Part shown: piece by piece, positions 36,474-46,063 of the stretch
How the letters are laid out: each line of letters starts with the position of its first letter
Position numbering within the stretch: the stretch's first letter is position 1
Source of the DNA: Streptosporangiaceae bacterium NEAU-GS5
GTDB lineage: Bacteria; Actinomycetota; Actinomycetes; Streptosporangiales; Streptosporangiaceae
Reading direction: 5' to 3'
DNA: 64,000 nucleotides
NCBI GenBank assembly: GCA_017592665.1
Contig: JAGFNW010000011.1
Span: forward strand, 124,001-188,000
Made by a program: the position numbers and the translations under genes
Notes under the pieces: model-generated
What the model was told of the DNA's origin: nothing
The model's input: only the letters and a program-made list of their open reading frames with translations
Databases searched by the model: none

Positions 36474-37067
36474 TTAGCGGGGGCGGCGGAAGCGGGTGAG
36501 GGTGACGATGGTGCCGATGAGCCAGAAGAAGAAGAAAATCTTCAGGGCGAAGAAGAGGGGCCAGGCCGCGCCGGTGATGAGGGCGGCGATGGCGAGGATG
36601 AGAAGGAGCACTATGGGGAATGGAGGGCCGCCGCGGCGTCGGGGGCCGAAGCGGTTGGGGTGGCGGCCACGGCCAGTGCGGGACATGCCGGCGGCCCAGG
36701 GCGGGCCCATGAAGCCGTTGCCGGGGCCGCGGAAAGGGCCGTTGAACGGGCCGATGCCGGGGGTGTTGAAGGGGCCGCGGTGGGTGTGGGGGCCGGCGAC
36801 CTGGCGGCCGTAGTCTTCGCCGAGTCGGCGGGCCTGGTCGATGCGCCGCTCGCGCTCGGCCCGCTCCCATTCGGCGACGGTTTCTGAGGCGGGCAGATCG
36901 GCGGTCACACGCCGCAGATCGGCCGTGGTCTTCGCGGACAGTGTCGCGGTCAGGCGCTCGTCGAGCTCGGCGCGGTCGATGCGGCCCTGCGCGAACGCGT
37001 CGTGCAGGGCCTCGGTCACCGCGTCTCGCTCCCTGTCGCCGATGCGCAGGTCGTCGGGGTCGGTCAT
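36474..37067 (-). CDS. DUF1707 domain membrane protein
   Basis: The 197-residue protein starts with a DUF1707 domain (about 1-60: LRIGDRERDAVTEAL, then HDAFAQGRIDRAELDERL). A Gly/Pro/Asn/Phe-rich linker (FNTPGIGPFNGPFRGPGNG) follows, then two C-terminal membrane segments (about 150-190). DUF1707 occurs in many actinobacterial membrane or regulatory proteins with no firm function. The ATG at 37067 lies 7 bp after the PadR stop, so it is in one operon with that regulator and probably belongs to its stress response. Confidence 0.88.
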   Translation of the reverse strand: MTDPDDLRIGDRERDAVTEALHDAFAQGRIDRAELDERLTATLSAKTTADLRRVTADLPASETVAEWERAERERRIDQARRLGEDYGRQVAGPHTHRGPFNTPGIGPFNGPFRGPGNGFMGPPWAAGMSRTGRGRHPNRFGPRRRGGPPFPIVLLLILAIAALITGAAWPLFFALKIFFFFWLIGTIVTLTRFRRPR

Positions 37068-37074
37068 CGGTGGA

Positions 37075-37857
37075 TCACTCCTCGGCGGGGTCGCCGTCGG
37101 CCAGGATCTGGTAGAGCTTGCGCCGGGTCTCGTTGAGGACCTGCTTGGCCTCGCGGACCTGGGGCTCGGTGCCGGTCTGTGCGACCTGGACGAGCGCCCC
37201 GGCGGCCTGCCGAGCCAGGTGGAACAGCTCGTGGACGTCGTCGCCGATGTCGGGGGTCATTTCCTCCCACGGCGCGCGGACCTCGTCGGAGTGCTCCTGC
37301 ACATACGCCCGGCCGGCGTCGGTGAGCTGGAACGTCTTGCGCCCGTCGGTCTCGTCGGCGAGGACCAGGCCCTCGTCGGTGAGCTGCTGGAGCGCCGGAT
37401 AGACGGCTCCGGGGCTGGGCTTCCACCCGCCCTGGCTCCGCTCGGCGATCTCCTGAATGATCTGGTAGCCGTTGCGCGGCTCCTCGGCGAGCAGGGCGAG
37501 GATCGCGGCGCGCACGTCGCCGCGCTTGGCCTTGCGGGCACGGCCGAAGCCGCCGCCGCCCCGCCCGCCGAAGGGGAAGCCGGGGCCGAAGGGGAAGCCA
37601 GGGCCGAACGGGCCGCCGGGCCCGCCCCAGGGACCGCGCCCGCGGCCGCCACCGCGGGGGCCGCCCCGTGGCCGCTCTTCGTGGCCGCCCTGGTGGCTGT
37701 CGTGGTGACTGTGGTGAGGGCCGCGGCCGCGGCCCTCACCTTCCCAGGCCGCCGCGGCGGTGCGGAACGCCTCACGGAAGGCGTGCCGCATCTGGCGGCG
37801 GAGGTGGTCTGCGTGGGGCCTGTCCCAGCCCCATCCCATTGCGTGTGCTGAACTCAT
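37075..37857 (-). CDS. PadR-family transcriptional regulator with Gly/His-rich N-terminus
   Basis: The 260-residue regulator has a long N-terminal region (1-110) of Gly, Arg, His and Pro with repeats such as GPGFPFGPGFPFGG. A PadR winged helix (about 115-190: RAAILALLAEEPRNGYQII, then PGAVYPALQQLTDEGLV) follows, and a C-terminal helical dimerisation region comes last. The ATG at 37857 follows AAGGAG; the open frame upstream crosses the promoter. TATAGT (minus strand, 37882-37877) is a likely -10. The His-rich stretch (HHSHHDSHQGGHE) may bind metal. It probably represses itself and the DUF1707 gene. Confidence 0.88.
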   Translation of the reverse strand: MSSAHAMGWGWDRPHADHLRRQMRHAFREAFRTAAAAWEGEGRGRGPHHSHHDSHQGGHEERPRGGPRGGGRGRGPWGGPGGPFGPGFPFGPGFPFGGRGGGGFGRARKAKRGDVRAAILALLAEEPRNGYQIIQEIAERSQGGWKPSPGAVYPALQQLTDEGLVLADETDGRKTFQLTDAGRAYVQEHSDEVRAPWEEMTPDIGDDVHELFHLARQAAGALVQVAQTGTEPQVREAKQVLNETRRKLYQILADGDPAEE

Positions 37858-37914
37858 GGTGGACTCCTTGTAGACACTATAACGACCGGACTTCGATCGT
37901 TCGCGATGCCTCAA

Positions 37915-37924
37915 CGATATATCG
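37915..37924. promoter_or_regulatory. CGATATATCG operator upstream of padR gene
   Basis: This perfect 10-bp palindrome is AT-rich in a GC-rich genome. It lies 58 bases upstream of the PadR start and about 33 bases upstream of its probable -10. A likely autoregulatory PadR site. Confidence 0.55.
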
Positions 37925-38014
37925 CTAGTGTTCTATTCGCAACAGTGATTCAGATCACTCGAACTTGTCGTGGTTGCTGGGAACACCCGCCGATACCGGA
38001 GCGTTATCCACATC

Positions 38015-38076
38015 AGACGGGATTGTTCCGCGCTGAGAGGGCTGGGGGGTGCTCTTGGAGCGGAACGATCCCGTCT
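38015..38076. repeat. 16-bp inverted repeat forming a long hairpin
   Basis: AGACGGGATTGTTCCG (38015-38030) pairs with CGGAACGATCCCGTCT (38061-38076): 16 bp with one G-T pair. The 30-base loop can pair further through GAGAG and CTCTT. No T-run follows on either strand. It could be a structured RNA, a mobile palindrome or a protein-binding cruciform. Confidence 0.7.
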
Positions 38077-38192
38077 TCGCATGCGTGCCAGGAGGTCGGG
38101 TCGATAACGGGGCCTGACCTCGGCACGACACGCCTGGGCATTGCCAAGAATTGTCGGGGCCGTGTCGTACAGTGCCCAATCGTGATCGACGC

Positions 38193-38936
38193 ATGATGGG
38201 GCACTCGCACGCGCTGACAGGGGCTTTGGTGTGGCTGGCGGCGGCGCCCGCGCTGGCCGCTCTGCCACAGGCGATCGGGCAGGACACGGCGGTCACGGCC
38301 GACGTGTCGTTCGCGCTCTACGGGGTGCTGACGCCGGCCGAGCTGATCGCCGGGATGCTGATCTGCGCGGGCGCGGCCATGCTGCCCGACCTCGACCATC
38401 CCAACGCGACGATCGCGCACACCTTCGGCCCGGCCACCTGGGTGCTGAGCAAGATCGTCCACTTCGTCAGCGGCGGCCATCGGCACGCGACGCACTCGCT
38501 GCTGTTCGCGATCCTCGCCGGCGTGGGGGCCCACTGGCTCGCCTGGAATTCGACGGCCGGTCGCGACATCGTGGTCATCTTGATGATCGGCCTGGCCATC
38601 CGGTCGGTGGGCATCGGGGTGCCGGGAAAGAAGATCACGTCGGCGGTGGTCAACGTGGTCATCACCGGCGCCCTGTTCTGGACGTTCCTGGCGCATGACG
38701 TGACCTATGCCTGGCTCGGGTTCGCGATCGCCATCGGCAGCTTCGTCCACGTCGCGGGAGATTGCCTGACCGAGCACGGCTGCCCGGTGCTGTGGCCCTG
38801 GCAGGCGCGGTGGGTCCTGCCTTACAAGATCGGCTTCAAGACCGGCAAGACCTTCGAGGAGCGCTTCCTCGGGCCGGTCCTCGCGGTGGTCGTTCTCGGC
38901 CTGTTGTATCTTCGCCTCACGCCGGTTACCGGCTAG
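38193..38936 (+). CDS. Membrane-bound metal-dependent hydrolase (YdjM/LexA-regulated type)
   Basis: The 247-residue integral membrane protein is of the PF04307 family. The metal-site motifs are MGHSHALTG at the start, LPDLDHPNA near 70, HRHATHSLL near 98 and the late HVAGDCLTEHG. It has about five membrane segments. The E. coli relative YdjM is SOS-induced, but the biochemical substrate is unknown. ATG codons at 38193 and 38196 are both usable. TACAGT at 38169-38174 may serve as the -10. Confidence 0.85.
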   Translation: MMGHSHALTGALVWLAAAPALAALPQAIGQDTAVTADVSFALYGVLTPAELIAGMLICAGAAMLPDLDHPNATIAHTFGPATWVLSKIVHFVSGGHRHATHSLLFAILAGVGAHWLAWNSTAGRDIVVILMIGLAIRSVGIGVPGKKITSAVVNVVITGALFWTFLAHDVTYAWLGFAIAIGSFVHVAGDCLTEHGCPVLWPWQARWVLPYKIGFKTGKTFEERFLGPVLAVVVLGLLYLRLTPVTG

Positions 38937-38939
38937 TAG

Positions 38940-38979
38940 CTTGATGTCGAGATATTTCCTGAGATATCTTGACATCAAG
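38940..38979. promoter_or_regulatory. Large operator dyad upstream of aconitase gene
   Basis: CTTGATGTCGAGATAT (38940-38955) and ATATCTTGACATCAAG (38964-38979) match as an inverted repeat in 15 of 16 positions with 8 bases between. TTGACA inside the right arm (38969-38974) could be the -35, so a bound protein would block RNA polymerase. In Streptomyces the MarR-family protein TamR is reported to control the aconitase gene; whether this is its site is untested. Confidence 0.7.
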
Positions 38980-39042
38980 ACATCTGCCGCGTGGCAGGAT
39001 GCCATGTGTCGTGAGAAGTGAAGACAGTGGGGAGGAGCCGTC

Positions 39043-41775
<2,733 letters not shown>

Positions 41776-41782
41776 CGAGACC

Positions 41783-41823
41783 GCGAAGAAGCCGCATCCT
41801 GACCCGGGGTGCGGCTTCTTCGC
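41783..41823 (+). terminator. Strong hairpin terminator after acnA
   Basis: GCGAAGAAGCCGCATCC pairs with GGGTGCGGCTTCTTCGC: 17 bp with one G-U pair and a 7-base loop. It starts 8 bp after the acnA stop. The following T-run is weak, as usual in high-GC actinobacteria. Confidence 0.85.
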
Positions 41824-41860
41824 TTCCAAATCCGCTTGCCTGGGTCGATAGCGTCACAGC

Positions 41861-42592
41861 GTGGGGCATCAGGCGTTATTGCTGGCTGTGGCGGGTCTCG
41901 CGGTCTTCTCCGGAGCCGTGGTCCAAGGGAGCGTCGGATTCGGGCTGGGGCTGGTCGCCGCGCCCCTGGTGACGATCCTCGATCCGACCCTGATGCCCGG
42001 CTCGGTGACCCTGGTCAGCGTCGTTTTCCCGGTGTTCACCCTGGTCAGGGAGTGGCGCGGGATCGACTGGCGGGGCCTTGGGTGGGCCCAGCTCGGCCGG
42101 GTGCCGGGCACGGTCACCGGCGGGTTCGTCGCGGTCTACGTGAACGTCGCCCAGCTCGGCTTCCTGGTCGCGGCCATGGTCATCGCGGCCGTGCTGGTCT
42201 CGGTCCGGTCGACGGCAGTGCCGAACAACCCGGGCACGCTGGCCGGAGCCGGATATCTCTCAGGGGTGGTCGGGACAGCGACCGGCATTGGCGGACCGCC
42301 GATCGCCCTCGTCTACCAGGACGCGACGGGGCCCAAGATCCGCGCGACGCTCGCCGCGTTCTTCTTCCTCAGCGCGGCCCAGTCGCTGGTGATCCTCGCC
42401 GTTCTCGGGCGGCTGCCGCAGCGCGCGCTCGGCTTCGGCGCGGCGCTGATCCCGTTCCTGTTGATCGGCTACGCGATGTCCGGGCCGGTCCGGCGCTACG
42501 TCGACGGCGGACGCGTACGGCGGGGCGTGCTGGTGGTGGCGATCGTCTCGGCGGTGGCCCTGCTGGTCAACAGCACCTTAAAGGTCATTTGA
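41861..42592 (+). CDS. TauE/SafE-family sulfite/organosulfonate exporter
   Basis: The 243-residue membrane protein has about seven or eight hydrophobic segments in two homologous halves. The family motifs are GSVGFGLGLVAAPL in the first half and GTATGIGGPPIALVYQ in the second. Members export sulfite, sulfoacetate or related anions; the substrate is not known here. The GTG at 41861 lies 6 bases after TAGCGT (41849-41854), with no ribosome site, so it is probably leaderless. It lies between the acnA terminator and the sugar transporter operon and looks monocistronic. Confidence 0.87.
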   Translation: MGHQALLLAVAGLAVFSGAVVQGSVGFGLGLVAAPLVTILDPTLMPGSVTLVSVVFPVFTLVREWRGIDWRGLGWAQLGRVPGTVTGGFVAVYVNVAQLGFLVAAMVIAAVLVSVRSTAVPNNPGTLAGAGYLSGVVGTATGIGGPPIALVYQDATGPKIRATLAAFFFLSAAQSLVILAVLGRLPQRALGFGAALIPFLLIGYAMSGPVRRYVDGGRVRRGVLVVAIVSAVALLVNSTLKVI

Positions 42593-42607
42593 TCCTATGT
42601 TTCTTCA

Positions 42608-42626
42608 TTGTTACCGGACACAACAA
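42608..42626. promoter_or_regulatory. TTGTT-N9-AACAA dyad upstream of the sugar ABC operon
   Basis: TTGTT (42608-42612) and AACAA (42622-42626) form a dyad; a GTTACCG direct repeat overlaps it (42610 and 42629). It is one of two AACAA-type sites that suit an NagC/XylR-type ROK repressor. Confidence 0.4.
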
Positions 42627-42670
42627 AAGTTACCGTCCTGTGTCTGTCACCAGCTTGGCGCGTAGCTTAC

Positions 42671-42685
42671 GTTGTCCCAAACAAC
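42671..42685. promoter_or_regulatory. GTTGT-N5-ACAAC operator upstream of the sugar ABC operon
   Basis: This is a perfect dyad, GTTGT-cccaa-ACAAC, about 90 bp before the binding-protein start. Its AACAA-type half-sites are like those of XylR/ROK repressors. The regulator is probably the ROK protein encoded at the end of the same operon. Confidence 0.55.
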
Positions 42686-42777
42686 ATTCTACGAATCGGT
42701 GCGGCGGTGGTCATGACCTGGCCAAGGCCGATCGACACCCCCCGATGAACCCCCAGCCCAAGAAAGGACCCATGCAC

Positions 42778-43902
42778 ATGCGCAAGGGGCTCCTCAGCAT
42801 CGGCGCCGCAGCGGTGGCGCTTTCCTTCGGTCTTACCGCCTGTGGGGGCGACGACGGCGGCACGACTGCCGCGTCGGGCGGCGCCTCCAGCGCGGCCGCC
42901 AGTGCGCCCGCCAAGAAGGGCAAGATCGGTGTGATCCTGCCGGACTCCAAGTCCTCCGCCCGGTGGGAGACCGCCGACCGCAAGTACCTGGACGAGGCCT
43001 TCACGGCCGCCGGCATCGACCACGACATCCAGAACGCCCAGGGCGACAAGACCGCCTTCCAGACCATCGCCGACCAGATGATCACCAACGGCGCGACCGT
43101 CCTGGTCATTGTCAACCTGGACAGCGGCACCGGCAAGGCCGTGCTCGACAAGGCCAAGGCGCAGGGCGTGGCCACGATCGACTACGACCGCCTCACGCTG
43201 AACGGCGGCGCGGACTACTACGTCAGCTTCGACAACACCGCGGTCGGCAAGCTGCAGGGCGAGGGCCTGGTCAAGTGCCTGACCGATGACAAGGCCGACA
43301 AGCCGATCATCGCCGAGCTCAACGGCTCGCCCACCGACAACAACGCCACCCTGTTCAAGCAGGGCTACGACGGCGTGCTCCAGCCGAAGTACGACTCGGG
43401 CGACTACAAGAAGGGCCCGGACCAGTCCGTGCCCGACTGGGACAACGCCCAGGCCGGCACCATCTTCGAGCAGATGCTGACCCAGGAGCCGAAGATCGCC
43501 GGCGTGCTCGCCGCCAACGACGGCCTCGGCAACGCCGCCATCGCGGTGCTGAAGAAGCAGAAGCTGAACGGCAAGGTCCCGGTCACCGGCCAGGACGCCA
43601 CCGTGCAGGGCCTGCAGAACATCCTCAACGGCGACCAGTGCATGACCGTCTACAAGGCCGTCAAGCAGGAGGCCGACGCCACCTCGCAGCTGGCCATCGC
43701 GCTCGCCCAGGGCCAGAAGCCGGCCGCCACGGGCACCGTCAAGGACACCGAGAGCGGCAAGGACGTTCCTGCCGTGCTCCTCACTCCGGTCGCGATCTAC
43801 AAGGACAACGTGAAGGATGTCGTCGCCGACGGCTACGTCACCAAGGACGAGCTGTGCGCCGGTGACTTCGCCGCCAAGTGCGCCGACGCCGGCATCAGCT
43901 AG
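42778..43902 (+). CDS. Sugar ABC transporter substrate-binding lipoprotein
   Basis: The 374-residue lipoprotein belongs to the ribose/xylose/galactose-binding (Peripla_BP_4) family. The lipobox is LTAC, with the lipidated Cys near residue 22, followed by a Gly/Ala/Ser linker. The binding lobes contain KIGVILPDSKSSARWE and IVNLDSGTGKAVLDKA. The closest type is XylF (xylose), but the sugar cannot be proved. The ATG at 42778 lies 9 bases after AAAGGA; the ATG at 42772 is too close. It is the first gene of a binding protein-ATPase-permease-ROK operon. A hairpin after it probably raises its level over the other subunits. Confidence 0.92.
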   Translation: MRKGLLSIGAAAVALSFGLTACGGDDGGTTAASGGASSAAASAPAKKGKIGVILPDSKSSARWETADRKYLDEAFTAAGIDHDIQNAQGDKTAFQTIADQMITNGATVLVIVNLDSGTGKAVLDKAKAQGVATIDYDRLTLNGGADYYVSFDNTAVGKLQGEGLVKCLTDDKADKPIIAELNGSPTDNNATLFKQGYDGVLQPKYDSGDYKKGPDQSVPDWDNAQAGTIFEQMLTQEPKIAGVLAANDGLGNAAIAVLKKQKLNGKVPVTGQDATVQGLQNILNGDQCMTVYKAVKQEADATSQLAIALAQGQKPAATGTVKDTESGKDVPAVLLTPVAIYKDNVKDVVADGYVTKDELCAGDFAAKCADAGIS

Positions 43903-43941
43903 GCATCTCCGCCACTAGGCCCGACAAATCCCTTCCATCCC

Positions 43942-43976
43942 GTACGGCTATCGCCTACAACAGGCGGTAGCCGTAC
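43942..43976 (+). terminator. Intra-operon hairpin after the binding-protein gene
   Basis: GTACGGCTATCGCCT pairs with AGGCGGTAGCCGTAC: 15 bp with one U-G pair and a 5-base loop. It lies 40 bp after the binding-protein stop and 30 bp before the ATPase start. It probably stops part of the transcription or protects the upstream message. Confidence 0.8.
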
Positions 43977-44005
43977 CTGGGTCTCCGAGATCAGGAGTAG
44001 CCATC

Positions 44006-44776
44006 GTGTCCCAGGCCCCCGTCCTGGAGCTGCGCGGAATCAACAAAAGTTTTGGCCCTGTGCAGGTCCTACACGACGTCACCTTTTCGGTGTATCCCGG
44101 AGAGGTGACCGCGCTCGTCGGCGACAACGGCGCCGGCAAGTCCACCCTGGTGAAGTGCATCGGCGGCATTCACCCCTATGACTCGGGCGAGTATCTGTTC
44201 CAGGGAGAACCCGTGCATGTCAGCGGGCCCAGGGACGCGGCCGCCCTTGGCGTCGAGATCGTCTACCAGGACCTCGCGCTCTGCGACAACCTCGACATCG
44301 TCCAGAACATGTTCCTCGGCCGTGAGCGCAAGCGCGGCCTGGTCCTGGACGAGGACACGATGGAGGAGATGGCCGCCAAGACCCTCGCCGGACTCTCGGT
44401 CCGCACGGTCAAGTCGCTGCGGCAGCACGTCTCCAGCCTCTCCGGCGGCCAGCGGCAGACCGTGGCCATCGCCAAGGCCGTCCTGTGGAACAGCAAGATC
44501 GTGATCCTGGACGAGCCGACCGCGGCGCTCGGCGTCGCGCAGACCGCCCAGGTGCTCGAGCTCGTCCGGCGGCTCGCCGACAACGGTCTCGCCGTAGTGC
44601 TGATCTCCCACAACATGAACGACGTGTTCGCCGTGTCCGACCGGATCGCGGCGCTCTACCTCGGCCAGATGGCCGCGCAGGTGAAGACCTCCGAAGTCAC
44701 CCACTCGCAGGTCGTGGAACTCATCACCGCCGGGCGCAGCGGCGAGCTCGGCCTGAAGAACGGTACGGTCGCATGA
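44006..44776 (+). CDS. Sugar ABC transporter ATP-binding protein
   Basis: This 256-residue, single-domain ATPase corresponds to half of an RbsA/XylG protein. Walker A is GDNGAGKST near 39, the signature is SLSGGQRQ near 141, Walker B is IVILDEP and the H-loop His is in LISHNM. Most monosaccharide importers of this class use a double-length ATPase; the single-domain form must act as a homodimer, as in FrcA-type systems. The GTG at 44006 follows CAGGAG. It overlaps the permease start by 4 bases. Confidence 0.92.
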   Translation: MSQAPVLELRGINKSFGPVQVLHDVTFSVYPGEVTALVGDNGAGKSTLVKCIGGIHPYDSGEYLFQGEPVHVSGPRDAAALGVEIVYQDLALCDNLDIVQNMFLGRERKRGLVLDEDTMEEMAAKTLAGLSVRTVKSLRQHVSSLSGGQRQTVAIAKAVLWNSKIVILDEPTAALGVAQTAQVLELVRRLADNGLAVVLISHNMNDVFAVSDRIAALYLGQMAAQVKTSEVTHSQVVELITAGRSGELGLKNGTVA

Positions 44777-46023
44777 CTACCGAAACTCTCCCCGAGAAGC
44801 AGGCCACCGAGTCGTCGGCCATCGGCGACTCCGTCCGCGGATACTTCGACCGCGTCCGCGGCGGCGACCTCGGCGCGCTGCCGGCCGTGCTCGGGCTCAT
44901 CGTCCTGTGCGCGGTCTTCGCGGTGCTCCGGCCCGTGTTCCTGTCGTCGGGCAACTTCGCGAACCTGTTCACGCAGGGCGCCGGCGTCGCGATCATCGCG
45001 ATGGGCCTGATCTTCGTCCTGCTGCTGGGCGAGATCGACCTGTCCGCCGGATACGCCAGCGGCGTCTGCGCGGCCGTGCTCGCCGTGCTGCTCACCAACC
45101 GCGGCTGGCCCTGGTACGCCGCCGTGCTGGCGGCCATGCTGACCGGCGTGATCATCGGCCTGGTGCTGGGCTGGCTCGTGGCCAAGGCCGGCATCCCGTC
45201 GTTCGTGGTCACGCTGGCCGCGTTCCTCGGGTTCCAGGGTCTGCTGCTGCTGCTGGTCAAGGGCGGCACCAACATCTCGATCCAGGATCCGACCATCCTC
45301 GCGATCTCCAACAACAACGTGACGCCGATCCTCGGCTGGACCTTCGTCGCGGTGTGCGTGCTGGGCTACGCGGGCGTGCAGTTCTTCCAGATGACCCGCC
45401 GGCGCGCGCGAGGGATCACCACCGCCGCCCCGGCCGTCATCGTGCTCCGTGTGGTCGCGCTGGCGGTCGTTCTCGGCGTCGCCATGTACTTCCTGAACCT
45501 GGAGCGCAGCCGCAACGCCGCGATCGTCTCGCTGCGCGGCATGCCGATCGTCGTGATCGTGCTGGTCGTGGCGCTGGTCTTGTGGACGTTCGTGCTGACC
45601 CGCACCGCCTACGGCCGTCACCTGTACGCGGTCGGCGGCAACGCGGAGGCGTCCCGCCGGGCCGGCATCAACGTCGACCGGATCCGTGTCTCCGCGTTCG
45701 TGATCTGTTCCTTCATGGCCTCGATCGGCGGCATCATCGCCGCCTCCCGGGCCAACTCGGTCGACCCGAACACGGGCGGCAGCAACGTTCTGCTGTACGC
45801 CGTGGGCGCCGCCGTCATCGGCGGGACCAGCCTGTTCGGCGGCAAGGGCCGGGCGCTGGACGCGATCCTCGGCGGCGCCGTCGTCGCCGTGATCGACAAC
45901 GGCATGGCCTTGATGGGCTACAGCTCCGGTGTGAAGTACGTCGTCACCGGGCTCGTCCTGCTCCTGGCCGCCGGAGTGGACGCCGTTTCCAGGAGGCGTA
46001 CCGCTGCGTCGGGCCGTAGATAA
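44773..46023 (+). CDS. Sugar ABC transporter permease
   Basis: This 416-residue BPD_transp_2 permease of the XylH/RbsC type has a hydrophilic N-terminus of about 35 residues and then about ten membrane segments. Family motifs are LLLGEIDLSAGYASG, GWLVAKAGIPSFVVTLA and YAVGGNAEASRRAGI, the last near the EAA-like coupling loop. Length and the extra central segments are typical of XylH rather than RbsC. ATG overlaps the ATPase stop (ATGA). Xylose or a related pentose is the best guess. Confidence 0.92.
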   Translation: MTTETLPEKQATESSAIGDSVRGYFDRVRGGDLGALPAVLGLIVLCAVFAVLRPVFLSSGNFANLFTQGAGVAIIAMGLIFVLLLGEIDLSAGYASGVCAAVLAVLLTNRGWPWYAAVLAAMLTGVIIGLVLGWLVAKAGIPSFVVTLAAFLGFQGLLLLLVKGGTNISIQDPTILAISNNNVTPILGWTFVAVCVLGYAGVQFFQMTRRRARGITTAAPAVIVLRVVALAVVLGVAMYFLNLERSRNAAIVSLRGMPIVVIVLVVALVLWTFVLTRTAYGRHLYAVGGNAEASRRAGINVDRIRVSAFVICSFMASIGGIIAASRANSVDPNTGGSNVLLYAVGAAVIGGTSLFGGKGRALDAILGGAVVAVIDNGMALMGYSSGVKYVVTGLVLLLAAGVDAVSRRRTAASGRR

Positions 46024-46063
46024 GGTGTCCCCGACACCCCCCGATTCACCGAAGGAAGGCACG

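Larger units (their letters stand above)
37858..38192. other. 335-bp intergenic region with divergent promoters and a large hairpin
   Basis: No gene is seen; small frames here are arginine-rich shadows. It holds the PadR promoter, a CGATATATCG palindrome, a long imperfect hairpin at 38015-38076, and at its right end TACAGT (about 8 bases before a GTG at 38180), which may be the -10 of the hydrolase gene. Much of the middle is unexplained. Confidence 0.6.

Noticed and set aside
37906-38196. Small open frames in the 335-bp intergenic region
   Set aside because: No ribosome sites, no conserved features, and they overlap the hairpin and palindrome.
41809-42777. Long N-terminal extension of the sugar-binding protein frame
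   Set aside because: It runs out of frame through the TauE gene and the operator region. The lipoprotein signal starts at 42778.
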